The notes beneath the pieces are model-generated. The model was not told where the DNA came from, made no database searches, and saw nothing but the letters and a program-made list of their open reading frames with translations. Made by a program: the position numbers and the translations under genes. Below are positions 44,939 to 53,727 of a stretch of DNA of 64,000 nucleotides, in pieces. Source of the DNA: Anaerocolumna sp047777345 (GTDB taxonomy: Bacteria; Bacillota; Clostridia; Lachnospirales; Lachnospiraceae); the NCBI GenBank assembly GCA_047777345.1, contig JBKEEJ010000013.1, forward strand, positions 1 to 64,000. The letters run 5' to 3'. Numbering within the stretch: position 1 is the first letter of the stretch; each line of letters starts with the position of its first letter.

Positions 44939-45223
44939 CTATGTGAAATAGAAAAGTGCCGCTACTCCGTAAACAAGCAAAAAACCCGGAATACCAAGCA
45001 GACCAATGGTCAAGGCAGTATAAGCGTTAGTTCCCACACCCAAAGTAATATGAAAATTCGCTAACAAACTGTTTACCAGATAAATTCCAAGTAACCCGGA
45101 AAATATCCGCAGTCCAAAATTGACAAACAGATCAAACCGGTGTTTTATTATTCCAAACAGGATGAAAGCAACACATATCAGGATAATTACTATAAAAATC
45201 TTACTTTCCATATTAGTTGCCAT
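44939..45223 (-). CDS. bofA: BofA-family pro-sigma-K processing inhibitor
   Basis: 94 residues, three membrane helices. Conserved C-terminal pattern VGTNAYTALTIGLLGIPGFL then LVYGVAALFYF. In Bacillus BofA holds back SpoIVFB protease during sporulation; in clostridia its exact role varies. Divergent from the DUF2508 gene. In Bacillus the order is recR-yaaL-bofA, whereas here the pair is 30 kb from recR. Confidence 0.93.
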   Translation of the reverse strand: MATNMESKIFIVIILICVAFILFGIIKHRFDLFVNFGLRIFSGLLGIYLVNSLLANFHITLGVGTNAYTALTIGLLGIPGFLLVYGVAALFYFT

Positions 45224-45469
45224 TACCCATCACATCCAATCCTATTAAATTACCGTAAACGTTTAGCCTGAACAAATCCATATGCCACATCCTTTCCACA
45301 TTTTTTAGATATAAGTTTACAAATTCCTTATCTTAATCCTGTTTTGCAATAGAAACATTACACAAAAAGGTAATTTTTTCTATAAACTAGTATATTCCAC
45401 TAAGACATTGACTATACTATAAATACAATAAATATTTTGTAACCTGTTTTCAGGTAGAATGGAGCATAA

Positions 45470-45691
45470 ATGAAATTGTTTTCGAAAACAAAAAAGCAGC
45501 AAAACGACGCCCTGCTTAGTGAAATTAAAAAGACAAAAATTGCTCTGGAATCCGCATATTCAAATTTTGAAAATGTGGTTGATCCTGATTTAATTGACTG
45601 TTATATTTATGAAGTCAATGCCATTCAAAAAAGGTATAAATTTCTTCTTAAGCAAGCGAAAGAGATGGATAATGACTATTCAACTATATAA
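45470..45691 (+). CDS. yaaL: DUF2508 (YaaL-like) protein
   Basis: 73 residues, helical: TKIALESAYSNFENVVDPDL then IDCYIYEVNAIQKRYKFLLK, the family pattern. Function unknown. AGGTAG(AATGGAG) region precedes the ATG. Confidence 0.88.
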   Translation: MKLFSKTKKQQNDALLSEIKKTKIALESAYSNFENVVDPDLIDCYIYEVNAIQKRYKFLLKQAKEMDNDYSTI

Positions 45692-45735
45692 TAAACTACT
45701 TAATAGAGCTAAAGCAGGCGTCCCTACGAATCAGA

Positions 45736-45764
45736 CGAAAAAAAGGGGACCCGTTAAGGTCCCC
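45736..45764 (-). terminator. Terminator of the flagellin operon
   Basis: GGGGACC/GGTCCCC with a 6-nt loop, followed on the minus strand by TTTTTTT. It lies 20 bp past the fliS stop and faces the DUF2508 gene. Confidence 0.85.
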
Positions 45765-45783
45765 TGGCTTCACCTTTTGTAAC

Positions 45784-46263
45784 TTAAGCCTTGTATCCTC
45801 TGCTTTGTTCATTGGCATTTAAATTTACTTCGTTCAAAATACCTTTTCCATAAGTCAGTCCTGCATATACCTGTTGGGTGTTTTGCATTACCGGCCCGGA
45901 CATATCTTCCTTACAAATACCTTCAAATCCTTTCTTTAAGGTCATAAGTATTTCTTCTATATCTTTCAGCAATTCAACTTTTTTTTGCATCATTGCCGTT
46001 ACCAGACTCTTATTTATAAATATGTATAAGCTCATTAACTGGGCTGACAATGCATAACGGTAATCCAAAGTTGCCATTAATTCATTGAGGATGCGCTGTC
46101 CATGCTTTAAATCTTTCACATATTGATTAAGGCGGTCCTCTTCATAATTACTCCTGGCTGATTTTATGTCTTCCAAAATAATCTCATACATAATAACTAC
46201 CAGTTCCGACCTGGATGCCTGGGCAACTCTGGCAGTAAATGCCTGTACCATATCCTTTTTCAT
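45784..46263 (-). CDS. fliS: Flagellin chaperone FliS
   Basis: 159 residues, longer than the usual 125-130 by a C-terminal tail. FliS features: SELVVIMYEIILEDIKSA, RLNQYVKDLKHGQRILNELM and LSAQLMSLYIFINKSLVTAM. Keeps flagellin soluble before export. Placed 36 bp after flagellin in the same operon. No fliD is present in the window. Confidence 0.85.
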   Translation of the reverse strand: MKKDMVQAFTARVAQASRSELVVIMYEIILEDIKSARSNYEEDRLNQYVKDLKHGQRILNELMATLDYRYALSAQLMSLYIFINKSLVTAMMQKKVELLKDIEEILMTLKKGFEGICKEDMSGPVMQNTQQVYAGLTYGKGILNEVNLNANEQSRGYKA

Positions 46264-46299
46264 TGTTATATCATAACCTTTCTGATTCCCACATAATTA

Positions 46300-47784
46300 T
46301 CAGCCTTGCAGCAGAGTCAAGATTGTCTGAGGCCTTTCGTTAGCCTGCGCAAGCATAGCTGTTCCGGCCTGGGCCAACACATTCTGCTGAGTATAGGTAG
46401 CCATTTCCTTAGCCATATCTACGTCTTCGATACGGGACAATGCTTCGGTCATATTTTCAGATGTTGTATCCAGATTGGATATGGAATGTTCCAGACGATT
46501 CTGGTACGCACCTAATTTTGCACGGATAGAAGTTACTTTCGTATTGGCATTATCTAAAATAGATATTGCCTTTTGGGCCCCTTCTTCCGTACAAATATTT
46601 ACATTGTCAATTTCTAAGGCTACCGGGTCCACATTGGGAATACGTACAACCATAGTCTGGTTTTCATTGGCTCCGATCTGTAATTTCATAGGGCCGGCAT
46701 CCAATACCGTTATATTTGCCGCTCCGCCTGATTCGCCTTCTGCTCCCGGAAGAGCTTCAAAAATTAGTTCAAAATCATCCGTATCCGTGATTTTTATCTT
46801 ATTTCCGTCAATTGATATCGTAGCTGTATTAGAAAATCCGCCGGCAAATTTAGCTTGCGCATCTGTTCCTGTTGCTTTGATTTCTCCGGATCCTGTTCCC
46901 AATCCCAACGTTTTTATCAGTTCCTCAGTGCCGTTAATTATAATAGACTGATCACTGCCATATTCCTCTGATACAAAAACCAGGCCTAAAGGATTTGCCG
47001 AACTGGCTTCTGTAATATTAACTGACTCATATCCTGCCGTATCCGGATATTTTGTCAAATCAAGATTTGCTGTATCTTTTACGGCAATTACATTAATATT
47101 TGCGGTTTCGCAGGTTTGCCTGATTTTTTCATATACTTCTGCTATGGTATCCCCTTCGTTTACCTCTATTTCATTTCCGTTAATGTTAATAACTCCGGCC
47201 TGATCAGCGGTTATTTTCGCATTTACATCGGTTATGCCCAAGGTACCCGTTATCACTGCTTTAGAGGCATCTTTGGTTATTGTTATACCATATTTTCCGC
47301 TTTTTACTCCGTCGGATAAGGATACCAATTTAACATATTTGTTATTTGAGTAGGACATATTGTCAACGCTTCCGTCCAGTAAGGTCTTTGTATTAAATTC
47401 CGTATCTGTGGAAATTCTTTTAATTTCTTGTTTCAGCTCATCAATTTCATTTTGTATGGACTTTCTGTCATCCAGAGTATAGGAACCATTGGCAGCCTGA
47501 ACAGCTAACTCCCTCATTCTTTGAAGCATTGCGTTTATTTCTGACAAAGCCCCTTCTGCAGTCTGAATAACGGATATGCCGTCTGCCGCATTTCTTGAGG
47601 CCTGCTCAAGACCTGCTATCTGTGTTTTCATTTTCTGGGATATGGCCATACCTGCCGCATCGTCTGCTGCCCGGTTAATGCGAAAACCTGAGGATAACTT
47701 TTCCAGACTTTTATCCAGCGCATTATTGGTTTTTAATAACTGATTGTTTGCTTTTAAAGCTGAAATATTATGATTAATTCTCAT
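46300..47784 (-). CDS. hag: Flagellin
   Basis: 494 residues. Classical D0/D1 N-terminus (MRINHNISALKANNQL, SSGFRINRAADDAAGMAISQ) and C-terminus (IEDVDMAKEMATYTQQNVLA, QAGTAMLAQANERPQTILTL). A variable, Gly/Thr/Asp-rich surface region of about 220 residues lies between them, including an SxP-poor D2-like insert. GAGGAG before the ATG. Third-from-last position in the FliK-like/flagellin/FliS operon. Confidence 0.97.
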   Translation of the reverse strand: MRINHNISALKANNQLLKTNNALDKSLEKLSSGFRINRAADDAAGMAISQKMKTQIAGLEQASRNAADGISVIQTAEGALSEINAMLQRMRELAVQAANGSYTLDDRKSIQNEIDELKQEIKRISTDTEFNTKTLLDGSVDNMSYSNNKYVKLVSLSDGVKSGKYGITITKDASKAVITGTLGITDVNAKITADQAGVININGNEIEVNEGDTIAEVYEKIRQTCETANINVIAVKDTANLDLTKYPDTAGYESVNITEASSANPLGLVFVSEEYGSDQSIIINGTEELIKTLGLGTGSGEIKATGTDAQAKFAGGFSNTATISIDGNKIKITDTDDFELIFEALPGAEGESGGAANITVLDAGPMKLQIGANENQTMVVRIPNVDPVALEIDNVNICTEEGAQKAISILDNANTKVTSIRAKLGAYQNRLEHSISNLDTTSENMTEALSRIEDVDMAKEMATYTQQNVLAQAGTAMLAQANERPQTILTLLQG

Positions 47785-47813
47785 AGCTTTCTCCTCTCTG
47801 TTCTTTTCCGTTT

Positions 47814-50800
47814 TTAAAGATTTACTGCTTCGTATTCTGCATTCTTAATGTGTACCAAAAATGTTTTTGCAAGACTGTACAAAACATCGGTAGAAATTTT
47901 TTCACCATTTTCACCGGTTTGGTTACTTTCTCCATAATCGGAAGTATTCCGGTATAAATCTGCCTTTTTATTTCCGATACCATAATTTAATTGCTCCACT
48001 TCTACTCCCGCACTATGAATGGCATCCTTTAAATCATTGTTTTTCTTTTTCATTATGTCCAGACCATCCCGGTTATCACAGGTTATCAGGGCATTTATTC
48101 CCTTCTCTTTTATGGAAAAGCTTACCGAAAGATTCCCCAAGTTTTCAGAATAAACTTGAATATTTACTTTCCCCCATTCCCCTGTGTTTCTTAATATGGT
48201 AACGTTCACATTGGTAACCGTATCCTTTACCAGAAGGGGTATTTCATAACATTCCTTAGAGGCTAAGTTCCGGACAAAAGACATTCCATATCGGATTCTT
48301 TGTAAAGTCATTACATCTGATGAAGTAATTACCGGGCTGTCTTCTAACTGACTAAGATATTGCATTACATTCTGATTAACTGCCTCATATTGCTCCTTTA
48401 CACTTTCGGGGCTTGTAAAGGCTTCTATGAGACTGTCTGATATATCCGATAAGTCAATACCCAATGTGTCTTTACTTTCACTATTATTATCGGTAGTATT
48501 ATCTTTTCGCTTAACCTTTAACAGTTTATTTAACTGTATATAAAATGTATTGTCCGTGCTTAAGAAATCTTTGGCGGCCAAAACATTGGATAAGCTGTCC
48601 GGCATATCAAAGCTTTTTAACAGTTGTTTTGCATATTGAGATCCGTCCTGAACCTTAAGATATTCCTGTAATTTGTGTTCCCAATAAGGGTTATCTTCGT
48701 CTTCCGGTGCAATTTCTAATTCTTCTTTTAATTTTTCAACGGACATATTCAGTATATCATCCAGTTCTCCAACTGCTTTTAATTTATCCGGTGATATCTC
48801 ATCTCTGATTTCTTTTATCAGCCGGTTCATATATTCTAATTTATTATCATTTATATCAGAATCTTTTATCTCTTTTGCAGCCGTATCCTGGAATTGCGTA
48901 AAGGAAGCATTAATCTGGTCCGTTATACTTTCACCTTTTACATGAAATTGGGAAAGGGAACCAAACTCGTCATCAACTGATAAGTCCATACTTCCTCGTT
49001 TCATAGTTCTGACTGCCGTTAACAGGTTTTTTAAATTTACTTCCCTGTCTGCTTTTAATACCGCTCCCAAAGCAGCTCCGTCCGTTTTTTCAACTGCATT
49101 TAACAGGCGGTAAATACCAATATAGGATTCTTTTTCTTCTTTGCCAATGCGGTTGCTTTTTTCCAGTTTCCACAGATATTTGCTGTATTTTTCACTATCC
49201 GTAACTCCGATTTCCTTCTGTATCTCATCAATTTTCTGATTCAGCTCGCTGATAGGCATATTTAACGGATTAATTCCTCTTCTTATAAGCTCTACTGTAA
49301 CCGCCGGCTTAAGATTATTCATTAAGTGATTTACCTCTTGGTCATAGGATTTTACATACTGAATATTTTCCTCCGTTATTTCCATACGGTTATAACCCAG
49401 TATACGTACGGCTCTTTCGTTGGCCTGTGTTATGTCCAGTTTCAAATCCTGCAATATATCGTCCACATTACGGAAAGCCTTTAGGATAGAATCCCCCATG
49501 TCAGCACGAGGCTTTGTCATAAGGGTTTCATAGACTTCACCTGCCTTGTCAAGGGTACTCTTTAATGCTGTACCGGCAGTAATAAGGCTGGTAACGGTTT
49601 CTGTATTTCTGGTGGACAGGGTGGATCCCAGAATATAGCTTGGCATAGTTTTTAATTCTGTTACCCCATCCATACTTTTCTTAAGTAATTCCACGTTATC
49701 GGAAGAAGCAGGTACGTTTCCTTCGTTTAAAAGGCTTTTGTAATATTTATTTTCCAGTTCTTTTAATCCTTCTACTATTTTGCTTAAGGAATCCGTATCC
49801 AGTTTAATTCCATTCTTGATTAACTGTTTACCTGATTCCAAAGTCAGTTTTAATCGGATTTCCTCAAGTTTTCGTCTTACTGTTATGGTTTTTATGTCAA
49901 TCTCTTCCTGGTTGACAGCTGTAAGCCCTGCCGTGTTTTGTTCTTCTTTCTTGTTGCCTGCCTGAGTGTTTTGCCTCTTTGTTTTATATAATATTCTGGC
50001 GTTAATTTTATCGACATCATAGCTTTTGACAGCTTCTTTTACCGTTTCGTCATCAATCGATGCAAACAGTTCAATGGCTTTTGCCGCTTTTTCTGAATCA
50101 ACCATTCCAAGGGAAACTTCTTTGGGATCTATTCCTTTTGCAATGGCTTCTACCGTTTTATCCAAAATTACATTCTCATCACAATTTTCTTTTATCTGTT
50201 TTAAATCCCTGTAAGCCCAAAGTGTTTCTTCTGTTACGGCAAGATTGTTATCTAACAGCCACCTGGCAGAATTTAGAGTTTCTTCATCCCCATCAAGTCC
50301 TGCGCTGTCAATTATTTCGTATATTTTACTTTCAAGACTATTGTATACTTCCTGACTTAAGTGCTGATGTGTTTCCTCATGCTTCGAATTTTGACTGTAT
50401 TGGGCTTTGTACAGATTTTCAATGGTGGGTTTCAGCTTGTTTTTTATGAGGTATTTCATGGCATTATCCGTTAGCCCTGTTGTCTTTAAAGCCAGTTCCA
50501 TGGCAGTGGCAATTTTAGCTATATTTTCCTTTGTTGCCGGTAAGCCGGAATCTTTTAATTTCATTGCAATCCTTTTGGATAAAATATTGTAACAGGCCAT
50601 TTTCTCAATGGCTTCTTCTGTTTCCTGTTTGTTTTCTAACTGCCTTTTAATGGCCTTTTCTTTTCCCGTTCTTTGCTCCTTAATACGTTCCAAAACTCTT
50701 GATAAACGTTCTTCGTTATATTTATCCAAAGAAATTCCTTCATCTTCAATGGCTTTATAATCTTCTTCTGTCATACGCCCGGATGTATTATTATCTTCAT

Positions 50801-51032
50801 TTTCTTCATTTTCTTTATTTTCTTCATTCTCTTTTACTGTATTATTCTTATCTGCTTGCTGTATATCATCGCTGGTATATGTTATATAATTACTATCATC
50901 TGAAACAGGCATAGAATCCACTTTCACAAAATCTGCAATATTATCTGTCTGGGTACTTTCTTTGGGCAATAAAATTGTGGCAGATTCCGTTTTCAGCTGT
51001 CCGTTTTTTTCATATACTCCATTAATTATCAT
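47814..51032 (-). CDS. Large FliK-like (DUF6240-type) flagellar protein
   Basis: 1072 residues from ATG 51032; the GTG three codons upstream overlaps the GAGAG site. No signal peptide or membrane helix. Long alpha-helical repeats, with several blocks of the type GLTDNAMKYLIKNKLKPTIE and AAKAIELFASIDDETVKEA, resemble DUF6240 proteins of Lachnospiraceae. The last 130 residues look like the FliK C-terminal hook-length domain: WGKVNIQVYSENLGNLSVSF, then INALITCDNRDGLDIMKKKN and AIHSAGVEVEQLNYG. It precedes flagellin by 29 bp and has a sigma-D-like promoter. The FliK reading is an inference from the tail pattern. Confidence 0.65.
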   Translation of the reverse strand: MIINGVYEKNGQLKTESATILLPKESTQTDNIADFVKVDSMPVSDDSNYITYTSDDIQQADKNNTVKENEENKENEENEDNNTSGRMTEEDYKAIEDEGISLDKYNEERLSRVLERIKEQRTGKEKAIKRQLENKQETEEAIEKMACYNILSKRIAMKLKDSGLPATKENIAKIATAMELALKTTGLTDNAMKYLIKNKLKPTIENLYKAQYSQNSKHEETHQHLSQEVYNSLESKIYEIIDSAGLDGDEETLNSARWLLDNNLAVTEETLWAYRDLKQIKENCDENVILDKTVEAIAKGIDPKEVSLGMVDSEKAAKAIELFASIDDETVKEAVKSYDVDKINARILYKTKRQNTQAGNKKEEQNTAGLTAVNQEEIDIKTITVRRKLEEIRLKLTLESGKQLIKNGIKLDTDSLSKIVEGLKELENKYYKSLLNEGNVPASSDNVELLKKSMDGVTELKTMPSYILGSTLSTRNTETVTSLITAGTALKSTLDKAGEVYETLMTKPRADMGDSILKAFRNVDDILQDLKLDITQANERAVRILGYNRMEITEENIQYVKSYDQEVNHLMNNLKPAVTVELIRRGINPLNMPISELNQKIDEIQKEIGVTDSEKYSKYLWKLEKSNRIGKEEKESYIGIYRLLNAVEKTDGAALGAVLKADREVNLKNLLTAVRTMKRGSMDLSVDDEFGSLSQFHVKGESITDQINASFTQFQDTAAKEIKDSDINDNKLEYMNRLIKEIRDEISPDKLKAVGELDDILNMSVEKLKEELEIAPEDEDNPYWEHKLQEYLKVQDGSQYAKQLLKSFDMPDSLSNVLAAKDFLSTDNTFYIQLNKLLKVKRKDNTTDNNSESKDTLGIDLSDISDSLIEAFTSPESVKEQYEAVNQNVMQYLSQLEDSPVITSSDVMTLQRIRYGMSFVRNLASKECYEIPLLVKDTVTNVNVTILRNTGEWGKVNIQVYSENLGNLSVSFSIKEKGINALITCDNRDGLDIMKKKNNDLKDAIHSAGVEVEQLNYGIGNKKADLYRNTSDYGESNQTGENGEKISTDVLYSLAKTFLVHIKNAEYEAVNL

Positions 51033-51075
51033 TGACTTCACTCTCTCTTTTTCATTACATCCATGGTTATAGCAT

Positions 51076-51103
51076 ATTTCGGCACTTGGACAAATTTTCT
51101 TTA
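51076..51103 (-). promoter_or_regulatory. Sigma-D (sigma-28)-like flagellar promoter
   Basis: Minus strand TAAA (51103-51100), 16 bp, GCCGAAAT (51083-51076), against the consensus TAAA-N15-GCCGATAA. Transcription would start about 35 bp before ATG 51032 and run into flagellin and fliS. Confidence 0.6.
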
Positions 51104-51129
51104 ACGTTTTTTGGGCAATATTTAGGCAT

Positions 51130-51167
51130 AAAAATTACCTTGAAACTGATATTCTCAGCTCAAGGTA
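51130..51167 (-). terminator. Terminator between the sensor kinase and the flagellar operon
   Basis: TACCTTGA/TCAAGGTA (8 bp) with an inner CTGA/TCAG pair, followed on the minus strand by ATTTTTAT. It is 209 bp past the kinase stop. Confidence 0.7.
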
Positions 51168-51375
51168 TTCTATGTCCAATACTCCCCAATATCTTTATAT
51201 ATTTATATAATTTTGTTTCCTTATAATCCATTATCACTAAAGCCGGCAAGTAAACCAGTTATATTGTAGGAAGTAATAATCTGGTCAACTGACACAGCCA
51301 TTAAATCTTATTATCTATTTGATGATAGCTGATTATTTTTTAAATTTCAATAATATGGGCACATTTGGTAAGCTA

Positions 51376-52746
51376 TCAGGCATATTTGGTATTTTCTTTA
51401 TACTTATTCCTTTCGTTATCTGTCCCTTGATTAAGCCATATGTCCACACAGAAATACCCGTCTTTTTCATATATACTCATTATGCCGTTATACTTTTTCA
51501 CAATGTCTTTTATGCTTAAACTTCCGATACCATGGTGTAATTTGTCCCGTTTTGTGGTCAATAAATTAGGATTTTTGCTTAGTACGGATTTGCCGGTGTA
51601 ATTATTAACCTGAATTACCAAATAATTTTTTTCATTATATATTTTAAGGCTGATTTTTCTTCCCTCTTTTAATTTTTTACTGGACTCGATGGCGTTATCC
51701 AATAAATTAGCCATTAAAATGCTGATATCCAGTTCCGAAATATTCTCTACGCTACCGGTTATTTCATATTGAAACACAATGCCGTATTCCTGGCATAATC
51801 CTATTTTGGAATTAAGGACCGCGTTTAGGGCGTCATTATTTGAATAAACCATTTGCCTGCCAAAATTTATTTTATTTTCTAACAAAGAAGACAAATAATT
51901 TTCGGCCTCTGGGGTTTTGCCGCTGTGCAGTAAAGATATGGCACATTCCACATAATTTTTCATATCATGACGTATTTTCCTTATTTCCTCATAAGACCTC
52001 TTCATTTCTGCCAGGTTCTTTTCCTGTTCTTTAAGACGAAGTTCCAGCAAAGTATACTGAAGCCGTTCTTTACTTTTTGTATTTACCCTTGCAAAAATAG
52101 AATGGCATAAAACATTAACTATAATCAGGCATACCATAATCATAACCGCATAATAATAATTCTGCCTGGTGCCCGGACTGGTTAACAACATTTCAAAAAC
52201 CAGTACCCCTGCTGCAAAAGAAGTAATAAACACACTTAAAATGGCAAGCCATTCTTCTATTGTCAAAGCAAATTTATTATTATGCCGGAGTCGTAAAATT
52301 ATACGGGTACAAAAGAAATAACTGGATATTGACATTAATAATACAAGAAACCGTTCCATTCCCTTATTTTTAATCAGGCTGAACATTTCTAAAGGAGAGA
52401 GAAAACGAATTAATACAAAAACAGACATGCCGATAATCAGTTTAAGCACACTATCAATACATACAAGTATTATTTTTTCATATATGGATCCATTCAGGTA
52501 AAAAAAAGCATAGATGGATACAACTATGGTTGTAACAGTAAGACAAATAAATCCGGTAACACCTTCAAAAACAGAGATTTGTTTCATTGCTAGCGCAGTG
52601 GACGCCTGAGCCAGAAATGCGGCAGTAAATCCCGTCCACTTTTTAGTCTTATTTTCTTTAAATCCCAAATATCCGGTGACAAATTCGGTTGATATAAAAC
52701 ACTGCAGTAAAGCAGCCAGATACTCAATAATTATCCAAACTATCAT
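51376..52746 (-). CDS. Agr-type sensor histidine kinase (GHKL)
   Basis: 456 residues. Six or seven membrane helices fill the first 220 residues (IIIEYLAALLQCFISTEFV, VILVCIDSVLKLIIGMSVFVL). A coil and the H box REIRKIRHDMKNYVECAIS-like (EIRKIRHDMKNYVECAISLL) follow. A GHKL ATPase comes last, with LMANLLDNAIESSKKLKEGR and HHGIGSLSIKDIVKKY. This is the AgrC/ComD class that usually senses a peptide. Its stop touches the regulator start upstream (52746/52747). No agrB or agrD-like gene could be found in the window. Confidence 0.88.
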   Translation of the reverse strand: MIVWIIIEYLAALLQCFISTEFVTGYLGFKENKTKKWTGFTAAFLAQASTALAMKQISVFEGVTGFICLTVTTIVVSIYAFFYLNGSIYEKIILVCIDSVLKLIIGMSVFVLIRFLSPLEMFSLIKNKGMERFLVLLMSISSYFFCTRIILRLRHNNKFALTIEEWLAILSVFITSFAAGVLVFEMLLTSPGTRQNYYYAVMIMVCLIIVNVLCHSIFARVNTKSKERLQYTLLELRLKEQEKNLAEMKRSYEEIRKIRHDMKNYVECAISLLHSGKTPEAENYLSSLLENKINFGRQMVYSNNDALNAVLNSKIGLCQEYGIVFQYEITGSVENISELDISILMANLLDNAIESSKKLKEGRKISLKIYNEKNYLVIQVNNYTGKSVLSKNPNLLTTKRDKLHHGIGSLSIKDIVKKYNGIMSIYEKDGYFCVDIWLNQGTDNERNKYKENTKYA

Positions 52747-53457
52747 TTATGTACCTCTTGAATAGAGCTGTAACTTTTGTTTCACATTTTTAAGGCGATA
52801 ACGGCTTACGGGAATAATTTTCTTATTACTTAATACTATTTTTGTTTTGTCTATGGAATAAATATAGCGGTAATTGACTAAAAAGCCGCTGTGTACGCGA
52901 ATAAATCCATAAACCTCTAATTCTTTTTCCATCCTTTCCATTTTGCTTCGGATACGGTATTTTTCATCTTTGGTATAAAGGAAAATATCGTGTTTATAAC
53001 TTTCCAAATATATAATATCCGTTATGCGAATCTGTTTAAAGGAGTTATTAAATTTAATGGTATAATACTGATTCTCACTTCTGATTTTCTTTGCTAATGC
53101 ATGAATCGCTTCCGGAAGTTCATCTTCCAAATATCTCTTTCTTAAAAAACGAAATGGCTTGTAATGAATGGACTGAAAAACCATATCGTCCTGATTGGTG
53201 ACAAAAATAATATTAACAAACGGATTAACAGCCCTGATGGTTTCGGCTATTTCTATTCCGCTTATATCCGGCATTTCAATATCCAAAAACAAAACATCAA
53301 AAGGAATTTTTCTGCATTCCTCAAGCAGACTGGTTCCGTTCGTATAGGACTTTACGCAAATTTCCATGTCTGCTTTTAAAAACTGAGTTGTTATCTGCTG
53401 GATAAAATTTTCCAAGAAAATCATTTCGTCATCACATACTGCTATTTGCACAATCAT
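52747..53457 (-). CDS. LytTR-family response regulator
   Basis: 236 residues. Receiver domain with Asp9/Asp10 and phospho-acceptor Asp59 (VLFLDIEMPDISG), then a LytTR DNA-binding domain (YYTIKFNNSFKQIRITDIIY, LESYKHDIFLYTKDEKYRIR, FIRVHSGFLVNYRYIYSI). AgrA type. First gene of the pair, preceded by a 186-nt leader with a strong promoter and a terminator-like hairpin. Confidence 0.93.
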   Translation of the reverse strand: MIVQIAVCDDEMIFLENFIQQITTQFLKADMEICVKSYTNGTSLLEECRKIPFDVLFLDIEMPDISGIEIAETIRAVNPFVNIIFVTNQDDMVFQSIHYKPFRFLRKRYLEDELPEAIHALAKKIRSENQYYTIKFNNSFKQIRITDIIYLESYKHDIFLYTKDEKYRIRSKMERMEKELEVYGFIRVHSGFLVNYRYIYSIDKTKIVLSNKKIIPVSRYRLKNVKQKLQLYSRGT

Positions 53458-53503
53458 CCAGAGATTTCCATCCTTCTCTTTGGTTGAGGTTTAATTATTT
53501 CTG

Positions 53504-53643
53504 ACAACAAAATAAGACTAACCAAATATGCACCCCGTACAGCAAGTACATGTATTAGTTAGTCTTACCTTATAATAGTTTCTGCCCTCTCACGTTCCCC
53601 AACGCGCTTACTTCCTCTAGTACAATACCTTCTTGTATTGACT
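53504..53643 (-). ncRNA. Structured leader or small RNA upstream of the LytTR pair
   Basis: Starting about 53643 (minus), the transcript contains a CAATAC/GTATTG hairpin, a G-rich segment near 53614-53590 (GTTGGGGAACGTGAGAGGGC), and a 10-bp terminator-type hairpin TAAGACTAAC/GTTAGTCTTA (53513-53567) followed by TTTTGTTG. No coding sequence. It could be a free small RNA or a riboswitch/attenuator for the regulator gene 47 bp later. I do not recognise a known class. Confidence 0.5.
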
Positions 53644-53649
53644 ATATAA

Positions 53650-53678
53650 ATCATAACAGTTTTTGTATGATTTGTCAA
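53650..53678 (-). promoter_or_regulatory. Strong promoter for the leader RNA and LytTR pair
   Basis: Minus strand TTGACA (53678-53673), 17 bp, TATGAT (53655-53650). Lies 50 bp past the M18 stop. Confidence 0.75.
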
Positions 53679-53727
53679 TAGATTGTTAATATTTTTTTAT
53701 TTTTTAGTAATATCGCTAAAGAATTAT

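Noticed and set aside
51222..51302. Peptide pheromone gene (AgrD-like) on the minus strand: MAVSVDQIITSYNI then TGLLAGFSDNGL
   Set aside because: No ribosome site, no cysteine or lactone motif and no AgrB. A second small ORF ending the kinase (MPDSLPNVPILLKFKK) also lacks the needed residues.
53504..53643. T-box or c-di-GMP riboswitch
   Set aside because: I could not find the T-box sequence (TGGNACCGCG) or the GEMM signature. Left as an unidentified leader.
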